Part shown: positions 22,101-32,500 of the stretch, one piece after another
Layout of the letters: each line of letters starts with the position of its first letter
Position numbering within the stretch: position 1 is the first letter of the stretch
Assembly: GCA_030704615.1 (NCBI GenBank)
Contig: JAKLZA010000079.1
Coordinates: 1 to 40,000, forward strand
Source: Takakia lepidozioides
Lineage: Eukaryota; Streptophyta; Takakiopsida; Takakiales; Takakiaceae
Direction: 5' to 3'
DNA: 40,000 nt
Notes under the pieces: model-generated
The model's database searches: none
What the model saw: only the letters and a program-made list of their open reading frames with translations
What the model was told of the DNA's origin: nothing
Position numbers and translations under genes: made by a program

Positions 22101-22788
22101 TGCAAAGTTTGCGGAGGCGACAACCACCCAGTTCTGGTTCTGCAGGCACGACATTATGACTTGCGTGTATGGAAAGCCCAAGTACGGCATACAGACAATG
22201 CCAGAGGCTCCCCCGGTGTGGCCGGTGGAACCAGGCTGCGATCTGAGTCAGGTTGAGGCCGACGCCCTTACCGCCGCAGGATTTCGGATGGTGCAGCGCA
22301 CTGACGTGCCCAGACAACCATTTCCGCTTCCACAGCCTCCACCACCGACCCCTGTGAGAGCAAGAACAATGGGACACGACAGCTCTAAGCATCCTACACA
22401 CCGTTGGGGGAAACCGAAGAGGCGGCGACCTCCCTCAAAAGTGAACGAGACAAGGATGGGGAATGCACTTCGGATGAACTGTACAATCCAGAGCTCGACA
22501 GAAGTGCCCCCACCAGGATTCGGGCGTGTGTATCAGATGGCCACGGCGGGCTCAGCTGTTCGCAATGAGGTGTACACCATCACCATTTCAGAATTACCCA
22601 CCTGCAATTGCACCGACTTCCAGATCATGGCGAACAAGGGGGCATCATACTGCCCTTGCAAGCATTTGTACTACGTGTACCTAAAGAGACTCCGTTGTAA
22701 TTCCACAACTCATCACTTCATACATGCACCAGGGTTGAGCCCCCAGGAGGTTCACACTCTTCTGAATATGGATCCAGGGGACCAGTGA
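19182..22788 (+). CDS. E1 MULE transposase with SWIM zinc finger (about 1,170 aa, one frame break)
   Basis: Two exons (19182-21274 and 21358-22788) are joined across an 83-bp GT-AG intron in phase 0. The start is supported by the matching E2 start (MAPNS/MAENPSA ... CRVTETYLC/CRVMEKYLC). The N-terminal 240 residues are variable, then comes a Cys/His-rich FLYWCH-like region (CAGKLRCLNPTCFHF, CAHCKEP, HVGVHCH; about residues 260-350). The MULE core has candidate catalytic Asp in VMFDHIKR (about 516) and FMADNAQANW (about 583), a CGFH motif, and a candidate Glu in the EAWWNTSGAVE segment (about 660). The SWIM finger CNCTDF...YCPCKHLYYVY is near residue 1110. It would bind the element ends and cut and join DNA in the nucleus. 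One missing C near 19892, present in E0, breaks the frame between the N-terminal quarter and the core, so as written the gene encodes two pieces. Confidence 0.85.
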
Positions 22789-23536
22789 GCTTGGCTTGCG
22801 GTCCACATACAATGGTACGCCCATCCTTTTCGGATAGTAGAACTGTACTGCTGCCAGTACCTCAGACTCTGGCCACACAAAGGTCCGACATATGTCTTGC
22901 CTACCAGTAACCTGTTTTGATCGAACTAAGATATTACTATATCGTTCACTTGTTTCCACGTGCATGTATTTTTGTATGTTGGAGGGTTCATGTTTTTCTG
23001 CTTTCCGAAAACTTGCTCTCCTCATTCGACCTCCGACAAGGAAATGCGGCGCCGAATTTCCAAGTATCGTCGTAGGTACCCCCAGAGGCGGCCTTCGCCA
23101 ACACCAAACCGCTCCGAAATTTCGCACGTGCGAACCCTAATGCGGCACCCTATTTCCCAGTTCAGTTGCAAACCTTTCCCGCCGAATACCCGAAGAAGAC
23201 AGAATTGTGAAGTACTGCAGACTGTATTGGTGCAGACTCCATTGGTTCAATCGCGGCAAAAGGGTCAGCTTCATTCCAATGTTAAGGCATGTAAAACCGC
23301 GGAATACTCTATACAGGCCAGTATGCGACGTCCTTTTGCAGTGGTATACTGGATTTCCCGTTGCACGGTCACTTATTTCCATGAGCGGATCTATAAAACC
23401 ATGAGCGGACTTGTTACTGACGACATATCTTCGCCGCATTACATGATCTGGAACGTCCAAAAATGGCAAGGTCAAATAAAAAACTATTATTTTAATACTT
23501 GTTTAATCTGCCGCATTTCCAAATTTGGAGGAGTCC
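22789..23536. other. E1 right subterminal non-coding region
   Basis: This is the transposase 3' flank. No gene is supported, although several short open frames occur. It holds a hybrid palindrome near 23040-23060 (GAAATGCGGCGCCGAATTTC, half of each family type) and the first CATGAGCGG motifs near 23379. AATAAA occurs near 23476 but is far from the stop codon. Confidence 0.6.
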
Positions 23537-23625
23537 GCTCATGAAATCCGCGTATCTTAGACTTCGGCTCACCGCTCATGCGGCTCATGCGGCTCATGGC
23601 TCATGGCTCATGGTTTCTGCTCATG
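23537..23625 (-). repeat. E1 right subterminal CATGAGC heptamer array
   Basis: Seven GCTCATG copies (CATGAGC on the minus strand) begin at 23537, 23574, 23583, 23592, 23599, 23606 and 23619. Two further CATGAGCGG copies occur near 23379-23408. Confidence 0.75.
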
Positions 23626-23639
23626 AAATAGTAAACCTC
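23619..23639 (-). repeat. E1 right terminal inverted repeat
   Basis: The reverse complement reads GAGGTTTA then CTATTTCATGAGC. The outer 8 bases differ consistently between left-type and right-type ends, so the two ends of the family can be told apart. Confidence 0.88.
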
Positions 23640-23648
23640 CACTGGAAG
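23640..23648. repeat. E1 target-site duplication, right copy (CACTGGAAG)
   Basis: This is the partner of 8847-8855 and directly abuts the E1 right terminus (...AAACCTC). Eight of the nine bases are unambiguous; the ninth (G) could belong to the terminus on the left side. Confidence 0.9.
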
Positions 23649-24002
23649 AGCGGAGTGATCTACACGTATATAGTTTTCCCCGGTGCCGTCCTCCCTGGTC
23701 CACTGGCAGCAGTTCCAGCGCCAAAGCGAGGCCGTGCGTGATCTGTCCGACATCCCTTTCCAGCTTGGTATATCGAGGTCAACAATTTTCAGGACCCACG
23801 GACCGCATTGACCCTCGCCCTCACCTCGCTCAAAGCGGTAATAGCCCTCCAGATACTCCATTGCGCGCAAAGACTCTTGCTTGATTCCAGCAGCGTCTGT
23901 GAAAACAGAGAGCCAGACAATGATGTCTCCTGATTCTGGTTTGAACATAGCATAATCGTGGCCATGATAAGGGCAGTCGGCTGGATTTCGGCGGCACGGC
24001 AT
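23649..24002 (-). pseudogene. Gene Y, 5' part (split by E1 insertion)
   Basis: This is the N-terminal two-thirds of the gene whose 3' part is at 8631-8846. The start at 24002 (MPCRRNPADCPYHG) matches X (MPCFRNRDDCPFGG). Shared blocks are HDYAMF/IDYAMY, SGDIIVW, FERGEGEG and RWNCCQWT. The frame is open up to the duplicated target, where E1 begins. Upstream bases resemble a splice acceptor (TTTTTCAAG), as in X. Y and the E0 copy of X start head-to-head about 530 bp apart. Function is unknown. Confidence 0.78.
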
Positions 24003-24531
24003 CCTTGAAAAAGAGTAGCGGAGTATGCTCAATGACAGCAGCTCCCGGATGGAGGAGGAGCAGCGCGGTGGCTGGAAAAAGTTCAAGCTAACGCTGCAAT
24101 TCCTCACAAACACTCCAGGGCACATTTAAATTTCCCCCCTACAGGATCCTGGACCGATGAAGATTGGCTGCTTCATGAATGTAGCCGTTTCAGTTTCCTA
24201 CCCTGCCATGCAAACTATGGCACTCACTGCCAGGTGGGCCGATAGCCACTGGACACGACGAAGTCCATCCCTCTTCGATGTAAATGCGGCGCCGAATTTC
24301 CATCCGGGGGGATGGACTTCGGTGGCAGATCTCAAACTATAACTTCTTGATGAGAAAGATGTATGGGTTCATCCACCTCCGTCGGTGGGTACGTGGGACC
24401 CAGATGCTCCATTATTGGAGGCCGGACTGCTCTTCCGCTTCGCATCATTTCCAAAATCTAAGGGCTTCGTAGCTGTCCGCAAGGTCATTGTCATCTGCAT
24501 CCAAGTCGTCCTCAGGTCCTCCTTTGCAAGG
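24003..24531. promoter_or_regulatory. Shared upstream region between head-to-head genes Y and X (E0)
   Basis: The 529 bp between the divergent start codons contain the long palindrome at about 24257-24324 (a CGAAGTCCATCC arm on each side). A bidirectional promoter role is inferred from layout only; no core promoter element was assigned. From 24111 rightward it matches the E1 region upstream of X in inverted orientation. Confidence 0.5.
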
Positions 24532-25094
24532 ATGTCGTGCTTCCAGAACCGGGACGACTGCCCATTTGGAGGCATCGATTATGCAATGTATTCGGCCACA
24601 TCGGGAGACATTGTTATCTGGTACACAGATTACACAGAAGATACTGGTTCGATTGTGGAAACATTGGTGGCTTTTGAGTATATCGTAGGCCACTACGCCT
24701 TCGAGCGGGGTGACGATCTTGGTCTGAGGAGTCCGTGGCTCCTGCGCATCCTCGATTCCGATTTTCCCAGCTACGACGGTCACCCATGCAGAAGAAGGGG
24801 CACTGCTATGCTGTTGCGGTGGAACTGTTGCCACTGGACGTGGTGGACTCCATCGGAGAGACCTATTCTCCTCAAGGAGTGCGCTCCTCTTCTCCATTGT
24901 ATGGGGACATTCGCATTGGTGTGGACGACGAAAACGTGAAGATTTCCATATTCGATGGTGGTATGATTGAAGGGCAGGACATTGTGGTGAACATCACTAG
25001 GGGCGGTACAACGGCTGCAATCGACTTTACATGGAGGAGCCCCATGACTCATGAGCTAGTTCTGAGAGCAGTCGAAGTCCCATTGACAACGTGA
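24532..25094 (+). pseudogene. Gene X, E0 copy, frameshifted
   Basis: This is the inverted copy of E1 9318-9881. Protein similarity is near complete, but a G is missing near 24842 (GACGTGGTGG against GACGTGGGTGG in E1), so the frame leaves the RWNCCHWTW block early and the C-terminal third is in another frame. The stop and the AATAAA at 25178-25183 are conserved. A single missing base in a G-run could also be a consensus error. Confidence 0.7.
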
Positions 25095-25536
25095 CTTGTA
25101 TTCAATAGGCACAGGGCTAAGGATTTGATGGCACAATCAGCACAGTAGACGTGCTTCAAATGCAATTCATGTGGATCAATAAAAACCTCATTGTGCCCTC
25201 TTTTTATTCTATTCTGTGTCCATCGTTCCCAGAATGCGTCATTGCTCATTTCGTTTGGGATTGGGAGTGTGGGTGGATTTTGCAAGTGGCTGGTAGGCTG
25301 AAATGGGCCCCCATTGTACAGAGCAGTACCACCCTACCATTCGTGAAACATTGCCTTTCAATATATAATTCTAAATAACATTGCCGAACCTCCTTCATTG
25401 GGAGGTCCTTCTCCCCCTATGACCGTGGCACCCTAAACCCTATTCCCGCGGACACTCATTTCCGGAAAATAGTGCTGCTCATGTTTTTTTCCACACTTAC
25501 GACTCTGCTCATGGCTCATGCCGCTCATGGCTCATG
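25095..25536. other. E0 left-type subterminal non-coding region
   Basis: This is the inverted copy of E1 8876-9317. It includes the X polyadenylation signal (25178-25183) and a telomere-like CCCTAAACCCTA motif near 25430-25442. No gene is seen. Confidence 0.65.
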
Positions 25537-25543
25537 GCTCATG
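25483..25543 (-). repeat. E0 subterminal CATGAGC heptamer array
   Basis: This is the inverted counterpart of 8869-8935, with the same spacing and the same T-run separating the innermost copy. Confidence 0.75.
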
Positions 25544-25557
25544 AAATAGCAGCCCCC
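25537..25557 (-). repeat. E0 left-type terminal inverted repeat
   Basis: The reverse complement starts GGGGGCTG followed by CTATTTCATGAGC, as at 8855-8875. Its orientation shows that E0 runs right-to-left. Confidence 0.85.
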
Positions 25558-26340
25558 CTTATGTGCTTTGTGGAGGTGGCTTGTTGCGGGTGGTGATGGC
25601 GCTTAACCCTCTTCCCCAATCGCTTAAGGTGCCTTTGGAGTTTAGGGATTCTCGTGTTCTTATCTCTTTTTCTTGCTTTTGAGTTTCTTAGTTGACATCG
25701 ATGACAAGTGTGAGGGTCTGTGATTCACCTGGGGTTCGACGATCCTCACTAACCTGTTGGTTTTTGTGGGGGCTTGTGATGGGACCAGGTGAGGATCCTC
25801 ACCTACTTTGAAGCTTCTTGAGCATGCAAATTGGGATATGGGCTGAGAAGACCTATGGGTTTTTGCGCTGTGAGGTGGCTGCTGCCTGCAGCCCCGATTT
25901 CAACCCGACCGCTCCTGGTTTGGCATGCTACAGCCTGGTTTTTGGCCTTTGTCGTTCTGCCGTCAATGCGCAGCTCAGCTTGACTGGCCTGTCTCGTGAG
26001 GCTTGCATACAAACCATGCCCTACCTCTTGATCTTTGACAGCATGGCCTGTGGATTATTGAGCTAGGTTATAAGTTCTTTTGGCCAAAGAGGATCTGGTT
26101 TTAGGTGGTATGTTTTTGGCGGTTTTGGGTCTCTATGGACATGGTGGGCCTTGAAGGGTATGGCGGCAGCCTGATAAGGCACCGACCTGCTCCTTTTTGG
26201 GCCTGTTTCTGTTGAGTATTGGATCACAGTGAGGTGTTCTTTGTATGCTTTAGCATGGAACTCTTGAAGGATGAGGATGGTAAGCTGCAATGGGATCCTA
26301 CCTGTAGTTCTGGCTCTGTCATGACATCAGGCCTATGACC
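25558..26340. other. Sequence between E0 and E2, no gene recognised
   Basis: Base composition differs from the elements: T/G-rich on the plus strand, without the element palindromes. It contains one perfect 16-bp palindrome, GGTGAGGATCCTCACC, at 25788-25803. An 82-codon open frame at 25818-26066 has no recognisable features and is not supported. The stretch may be host DNA or part of another repeat into which the elements inserted. Confidence 0.5.
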
Positions 26341-26361
26341 GGGGGCTGCTATTTCATGAGC
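26341..26361 (+). repeat. E2 left terminal inverted repeat
   Basis: It matches the left-type terminus of E0/E1 (GGGGGCTG then CTATTTCATGAGC) and is followed by CATGAGC copies interrupted by an A-run. Confidence 0.85.
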
Positions 26362-26398
26362 GGCATGAGCATGAGCGGAAAAAAAAAAAGCATGAGCA
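26354..26398 (+). repeat. E2 left subterminal CATGAGC heptamers
   Basis: Several CATGAGC copies occur, with an 11-base A-run before the last one. The layout parallels E0 and E1 although the surrounding sequence differs, so the heptamer is the conserved unit. Confidence 0.7.
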
Positions 26399-26492
26399 GA
26401 CCATTGTGAGTCCACGGAAATAGGGTTAGGAGGCACGGAAATAGGGTCATGTGAAGTTGGAATGTGGCACCAGTGGACTTGAAATGCAACAT

Positions 26493-26498
26493 TTTATT
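26493..26498 (-). terminator. Polyadenylation signal of the E2 ParB-methyltransferase gene
   Basis: AATAAA on the minus strand, 64 bases beyond the stop codon at 26562, at the usual distance for a eukaryotic 3' end. It lies only about 150 bp inside the E2 left terminus, so the gene ends almost at the TIR. Confidence 0.6.
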
Positions 26499-26561
26499 GC
26501 AAATTTTGTGGCAAGCCACGTCTATACAAGTGTGTTCTAACTGTCATAGCCGGAATGGGCA

Positions 26562-29500
26562 CTACTCTCCTACACCCTCCGAGGAACTTGCCCCACCTTC
26601 TTCCTCATCCCCCTCATCCCCCTCATCCTCCGAGCTCTGTGATGCATCAGTTCCACTATGCCTCTCAAAAATCCCGTCCTCTCCTTGGGGGACTGTCCAC
26701 CTCACCTCCTGGGAATCTTCTGCGTCTTCTCCCCCACTTTCCTCAGCAGAATCCAACACAAATCTACGAGCCCGACGGGCTCTAATAGCTGCTGCCTCCT
26801 CCCTCATCTTCATTTTCTTGAGGCTTGCCTCGTCTAAAATCTGTTGTACACGACTACGTTCGGAACACCTCCTAACGGACACCGAAGCAAGCCGGGCAGC
26901 ATAAGTAGGAAGGATGTACTCCCTTTCTGGACTAGGCATGAAATCCCCCCTGGCAAAAAAAGGCACGTTCCTCCTGCCCATGAACTCCGGTGTAGACGTC
27001 CCTCCGGCAGTACTTGGCATCCTACAGTAAGAACAAATCCACTTGAAGAATGTCAATACCAGCACAACCAGAAAGGGTTTTCAATGAAATAAGAGAGCGG
27101 AGGGAGGTGCCTCACAAAATCTGGAGGCAACTTACAATGCCACCACTCACTCGTAAACCGGGGGCTCCTCGGCCTCGATCCCAACTTCCTCCCCCTGCTC
27201 CTTCTCGGATTTTTCCTCATCCTCCGAGGATGCCTCTTCCTCTTTCGGCAGACGTTCAGCCGCTGCAAGTTCCGAGTTGTGGAGGGCAGTATCTGGCTCG
27301 AAGGCGAACACATGCCTGTCGGACAACGTCCCTGCCCACATTGAAGCACCTGAGGAACAAAGCGGGCGGTTAATAGCTTGCGGCATGCAATTGCAATGGG
27401 GCCAGGGGACAAACTGAGCACGTGAAGGCTTACCCGTGCCGCATGTGAGGTCCAGAATCCGCCCTTGGACATCCGAGCACGTCTCCATGAGGGTTTGGAT
27501 GAAAGCAGGGCTCTGGGTCCGGCTGTACCGCCACGGTTTGCCTGTCTTTGTGTCCTTCGGCATACTAGAGTGGGGCACATAGTTGTAGAGGACATCGTAG
27601 GTTACAGGGTCCACAGCGGCATCAACAAGACGACCGTCGTTGCGGAATTTGAACGTAGACCCTCTCTTCACAAAGCAATATGCCTCAAACACCAATGTCT
27701 GCACATCCAACAAAGAAGGGATCAATTCCAGGGTCTACTTAACATACACCACAATATGAAGTGAATGCAATAGATTGATAACTTACACTTTGGCCCTCTG
27801 TTCGCAACCCCTGCGTACTGATGCAGAACCATTTTCTGAGGAGGACCGGGGTGACACTTTTCGGTGTCCACCTTGCCACCGCATTCTCTGTGGTCTTCCC
27901 TCTCGTGGCAAGGACAACCACACATCCACCGTCATCCAGAAGCATCCCCGCCAGCCCAAACCCGGCTTTCCAGTAGTCCTCAGTAAACCTGTTCCAGGTG
28001 GGCACACCATCCAGGCCCTCCAGCAGCTCCCCATCTGGAATGTCGAGGAGAATCATGTCGCAAGCTCTCTCCACCTCAACCCCCCCCCCCGAGTGCTCTT
28101 GCAATTCGTGCTCACAGCCGTGAAGAATTCCATCATGGCTTCTTTAGGCTCTGTACCGGCAGCCCTCTTCTTGGCTTTCCCCTTCTGCTCCGCCAGAGAC
28201 TTGTTGTGTGCCACCTTCTTCGCCCTGGCAGCGAGAGCGTCAAGGAAGCTCTCATTGACGCATTGGATGATGGTTGGAGGTTCTAGCTTTGGCCTGTGCG
28301 TAAACGTCACCGCCGAATACCGCCGTGTAGGCTCGCCCTCAAATGCCAACTTCTTGGCAGAGCCAGTCCCACTCCGAACTGACTTGGGAACCCGGACGAC
28401 CGGTGACTGGGTAGGAGCAACAGCAGTCGCAGGACCTTGAACAAAATCGGCGTCGGAGTCACTCTCTTGGGTCCCCTCCTGCGCCTCCTCCGATGCCCCG
28501 ATGGTTTTCTTCTTTTTGGGTGTTACTGCAGTCACCTGTTTCCTTGTCCTTTTCCTTTGACCTTTACTCTTCTCATGCAATTTCTCCTGAATTCCTGCCT
28601 GAGCAAGCTCTGCCGCTTTCCTGGAGTTCGCAAGCGCTTTTGCCTCTTTTGCACCCAACGGAGGCAGCGGAGCCCGGTTTCGTCGGAATTCAGCATCCAG
28701 CTTCAATTGAAACTCGGATGGGTCGAGCGAGCCGGGCGGAAGGTCCACATACCAAGGGCAATCACGCAAATGTTCCAGATGCCACTCCTTCACAATATCG
28801 TCAGTGTACATGGAGTCAGCCCCAGGGTTCCTCCATGCCAGGAAGAATGGTGGCTCGAAAGACAGATGACCTTTCTCCAAAAGCGAGAACTTACAGTACC
28901 TGCATTCATGAAAAACACAATGAGGTCCGAAAATGGCTAAGTCCCTGAACGGCAATAGGGCCTACAACTGGAATATGGCGCCGAATTTCCACTTCAGGGC
29001 CACCCAGTCTAGGGACTTAGCCCGAAAATGGCTAAGTCCCTGAACGGCAATACGGCCTGGAACTGGAAAATGGCGCCGAATTTCCAGTTCAGAGGCAGCC
29101 AGTCTAGGGACTTAGCCCGAAAATGGCTAAGTCCCTGGACGGCAATAGGGCCTAGAACTGGAAAACGGCGCCGAATTTCCAGTTCCGGGCCAGCCACCTA
29201 GGGACTTAGCCCGAAAATGGCTAAGTCCCTGGACGGCAATAGGGCCTAGAACTGGAAAACGGCGCCGAATTTCCAGTTCCGGGCCAGCCACCCTAGGGAC
29301 TTAGCCAAAATGGCTAAGTCCCTGGACGGCAATAGGGCCTCGAACTGGAAAACGGCGCCGAATTTCCAGTTCCGGGCCAGCCACCCTAGGGACTTAGCCC
29401 GAAAATGGCTAAGTCCCTGCACGGCAATAGGGCCTAGAACTGGAAAATGGCGCCGAATTTCCAGTTCAGGGCCAGCCAGTCTAGGGACTTAGCCCGAAAA

Positions 29501-32500
29501 TGGCTAAGTCCCTGGACGGCAATAGGGCCTAGAACTGGAAAACGGCGCCGAATTTCCAGTTCAGGGCCAGCCAGTCTAGGGACTTAGCCCGAAAATGGCT
29601 AAGTCCCTCGACGGCAATAGGGCCTAGAACTGGAAAACGGCGCCGAATTTCCAGTTCCGGGCCAGCCACACTAGGGACTTAGGCCGAAAATGGCTAAGTC
29701 CCTGAACGGCAATAGGGCCTAAAACTGGAATATGGCGCCGAATTTCCACTTCAGGGCCAGCCAGTCTAGGGACTTAGGCCGAAAATGGCTAACTGAACGG
29801 CAATAGGGCCTGGAACTGGAAAATGGCGCCGAATTTCCAGTTCCGGGCCAGCCAGTCTAGGGACTTAGCCATTTTCGGAGCCCTGACTGGAAATTCGGCG
29901 CCATTTTCCCTAACACCACTTGAGGCCTCTAACATCCTGAAATGCCAGGACTTGAAAGAAAGGCAGCGCGTATGTACCTGTACAGAAGGCGCATTGCTGC
30001 TTTGTCCGCGTTCGGCTGGTCGGTGAACTCGTGGCTCCGGCGAGCATCTGCTATCTCCCGAAAGAATAGGTTGGTTTTGTAGAGCAGAAAGTACCTCGTC
30101 ACATAGTCACGTAGGCTCTCTGCTGCAGGAGATATCTCCATCTTGAACTGATGTGCTTGTGTGTCCAGCTGCTCTTGCGCATTCGTCGTCACCTGTGGAG
30201 ATTGTCCATCAGATCGCTTTCCTCAAAAAATACAATGAATCCACCCCCTACTAGAGTAGAAGCCCCAAACGAAGCGTGGGGAAGTACCTGAAACCACCAT
30301 GTCATGCGGTTCATCCACATGTCGAATGTGGGGTCAGAGAGTTTGTCCGGTTTGGGGAAGCTCCACATGTCCCTGGTACTTTGGGAACCATTCCAGATTT
30401 GGAGCCACCGGGTCTGTCCAACCACCCAGCATATTTCGTAAGCGCCAAACACCACAAAAAGGAGTTGTTGCCACCACAATTTGTTAAGAATGTATCACCT
30501 TTTCTGTTGCATCCACACAGGATGTGGCTAGACGATGGAGCTTCTCCAATGTCATCGTGGGCTTCAGAGCGCGAGAGTAGTGCTTCCCACCTCCACCAGA
30601 AAGTCGGCACCAAGGGCGGGATCAGCTATGGCCACGTACTTTACCATCCGCGACTTGTACTTTATGCGGGCCCTCACCTCCGCAGCTTTGACATACGATT
30701 CGAGTTCCGGGAGGGTTGGATTCTTCTCCTCTGACTCCATGTAGAACCTCCGCGCATGTGCCAAATCCTGCTGTATTTTCGTCTGTCGAAAAGGCGCACA
30801 TAAGATTAGAGATCCTGCTCAACACAATTTCTTCTATTGGGGGAGGAGAGACAGATTAGCTCAACAAAACTGTCAGGAGCTTTACCCGAAATATGTAGTC
30901 CACCATGGCGTCGACGCTCAGCCTATACCAGGTTCTGTCTGCCTTTGCCTCCGACTTGCGCAGGAGGTCGGCACTGAGGGAATTGGCAAACTCTTGCACC
31001 CCCTGCTTCCCGACATCCTTCACTCGGAAGAGCATATGGGACAAGTTGGTGGCAATGAAGGCATTCTCAGTCACCCTGCAGTGCCACATTTCCATCAAAC
31101 AATACTGAAATGGGAATTTTCATCATATATGAGGATTCGCAATGAAATGACTTCCAAATTCAAAGTCCAAAAGCGAGAGGGGTTGTAGCTTACGAGTTGA
31201 TGTCGGCCATTGCAGCTTTGAGAAGACTGCGATCTTTGGGCCCCGCAACCTTCAGCACAACACAATCGACGGCGAAATGCCAATCGAGATCGTTGGGGTG
31301 GGCTTGGGCAATGTGCTCCATCCATGCCAGGAGGCGATGATTGCCGTCCCACACGTAGAACATCTTACCGGACATGTGCTGGAAAAGAGGATCACTAGCA
31401 ATCGATCTCTCGAACTCCTCATTTCGCGTTTGCCAATGGGGACCCCATTTGTCCACCTCATCGGAAGTGTGGGCACGGGAAGCTCCGTGGTCGTTCTCAA
31501 TGGAAACGTAAAAGGCGGCAGACCCCATTCGATATCCATCCCGGAAAGAGAATTTCAGCTTGTCGATATCGCCTGGGAGGGCAGGTCTCACCACCTGCAA
31601 TGACACCAAGCGGCAAAGGGGAATTCGAAGCTTGGCCGGGTACACCATGCCCCCCAGCACCCTGCCAATGTTGCTGTGGGTTGCCTCCAACATCTTGGCA
31701 GCGGCCAACTTCATATCCGCCTCAGACATGACGTCTGCTGCAGAGGGGTTTTCCGGCAGCCCACCAGGACCGCCAAATCCAGCCTGTATGCTCCGGGTTT
31801 GGGGCCTGGGGATGTCCGGGAGGATGTCATCCTGGTCAGAAACCTCCATGTCGTCCTCCTCAACAGGGTCAGCCACCTGCGAAACCACCTCCAGCACTCT
31901 CGTCGTCTCTACTGCCCTCTCCCTGGCTTCACCTCGAACTTGCACAATCCGTGCTCTTTCAGGTGTTCTTTCCTCTCCTCCACTCTCCACCGTATGGGTA
32001 ATTGCGGGGGCTGCTCTTGCCCGCGATGGTCTAACCGGTGTGCTACTGCCTCTCTGTGGTGTCTTGTAGGGATCCACCGTCTCTGTGGGTCCCTCGCTTA
32101 CATTGGCATCTGTCATTTGGGCACCCCTGGCCTCTTCAGCTGCCTTTTGTCTTTCCTCCTGGCTAGCATTCTGTCTCGTCTGTTCTTTTGCCCTCTCTTT
32201 TGCCCTCTCACGGGCTTTCTGTTTCTTACTAGGGCTAGCAGCAGGGAGCCCTCCAGGACGACCACCTTTGATTGAGGCGAACTGACACCCTCGCGCGCAC
32301 TGCTCACTCCCCCCTCCGCAGCCCGTGACTGCTCTCTCGCCGGGGATTGCATGTGCTTAGCTTTTTTTTTTTTTCTTTGCGTGGGCGGGCCCTACTGCAT
32401 GTGCATGAACAACCTCCATTGCCGGATCTGCTGTCCTCATGTCCTCACGCCCTTCACCTGCCATGCCGCCTGCACCAACCTCCCCAATGCCTACTCTGTC

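Larger units (their letters stand above)
8856..23639 (+). mobile_element. Element E1: complete 14.8-kb Mutator-like transposon nested in E0
   Basis: Both termini are visible: a left-type TIR at 8855-8875 and a right-type TIR at 23619-23639, sharing CTATTTCATGAGC and followed inward by CATGAGC repeats. The 9-bp CACTGGAAG is present immediately outside both ends (8847-8855 and 23640-23648), which is the size expected of Mutator-like elements; because the TIR also starts with G, it could be 8 bp. The cargo from left to right is gene X (minus), a palindrome cluster, the ParB-methyltransferase gene (minus), a large palindrome array, and the transposase (plus). Joining the E0 flanks restores an in-frame gene Y across the insertion site, which independently supports the boundaries. 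Few MULEs are this large. Confidence 0.9.
23640..25557 (-). mobile_element. Element E0, outer part, ending in a left-type TIR
   Basis: This continues E0 on the far side of the E1 insertion. It holds the 5' part of gene Y, the X/Y head-to-head promoter region, a frameshifted X gene, and a terminus at 25537-25557 that reads GGGGG...CTATTTCATGAGC on the minus strand. From 24111 to 25557 it is an inverted copy of E1 8855-10325. The flanking bases begin cttatgtgc; the matching target duplication would lie off the left side of the window. Confidence 0.85.

Noticed and set aside
8847-23648. hAT-type element, suggested by a possible 8-bp target duplication
   Set aside because: The transposase has the MULE core with CGFH and a SWIM finger, with no hAT dimerisation region or BED finger. 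A 9-bp duplication fits equally well.
25818-26066. 82-codon open frame in the inter-element spacer
   Set aside because: No recognisable motif, no paralogue in the window and no clear 3' signal; it is no longer than chance would allow.
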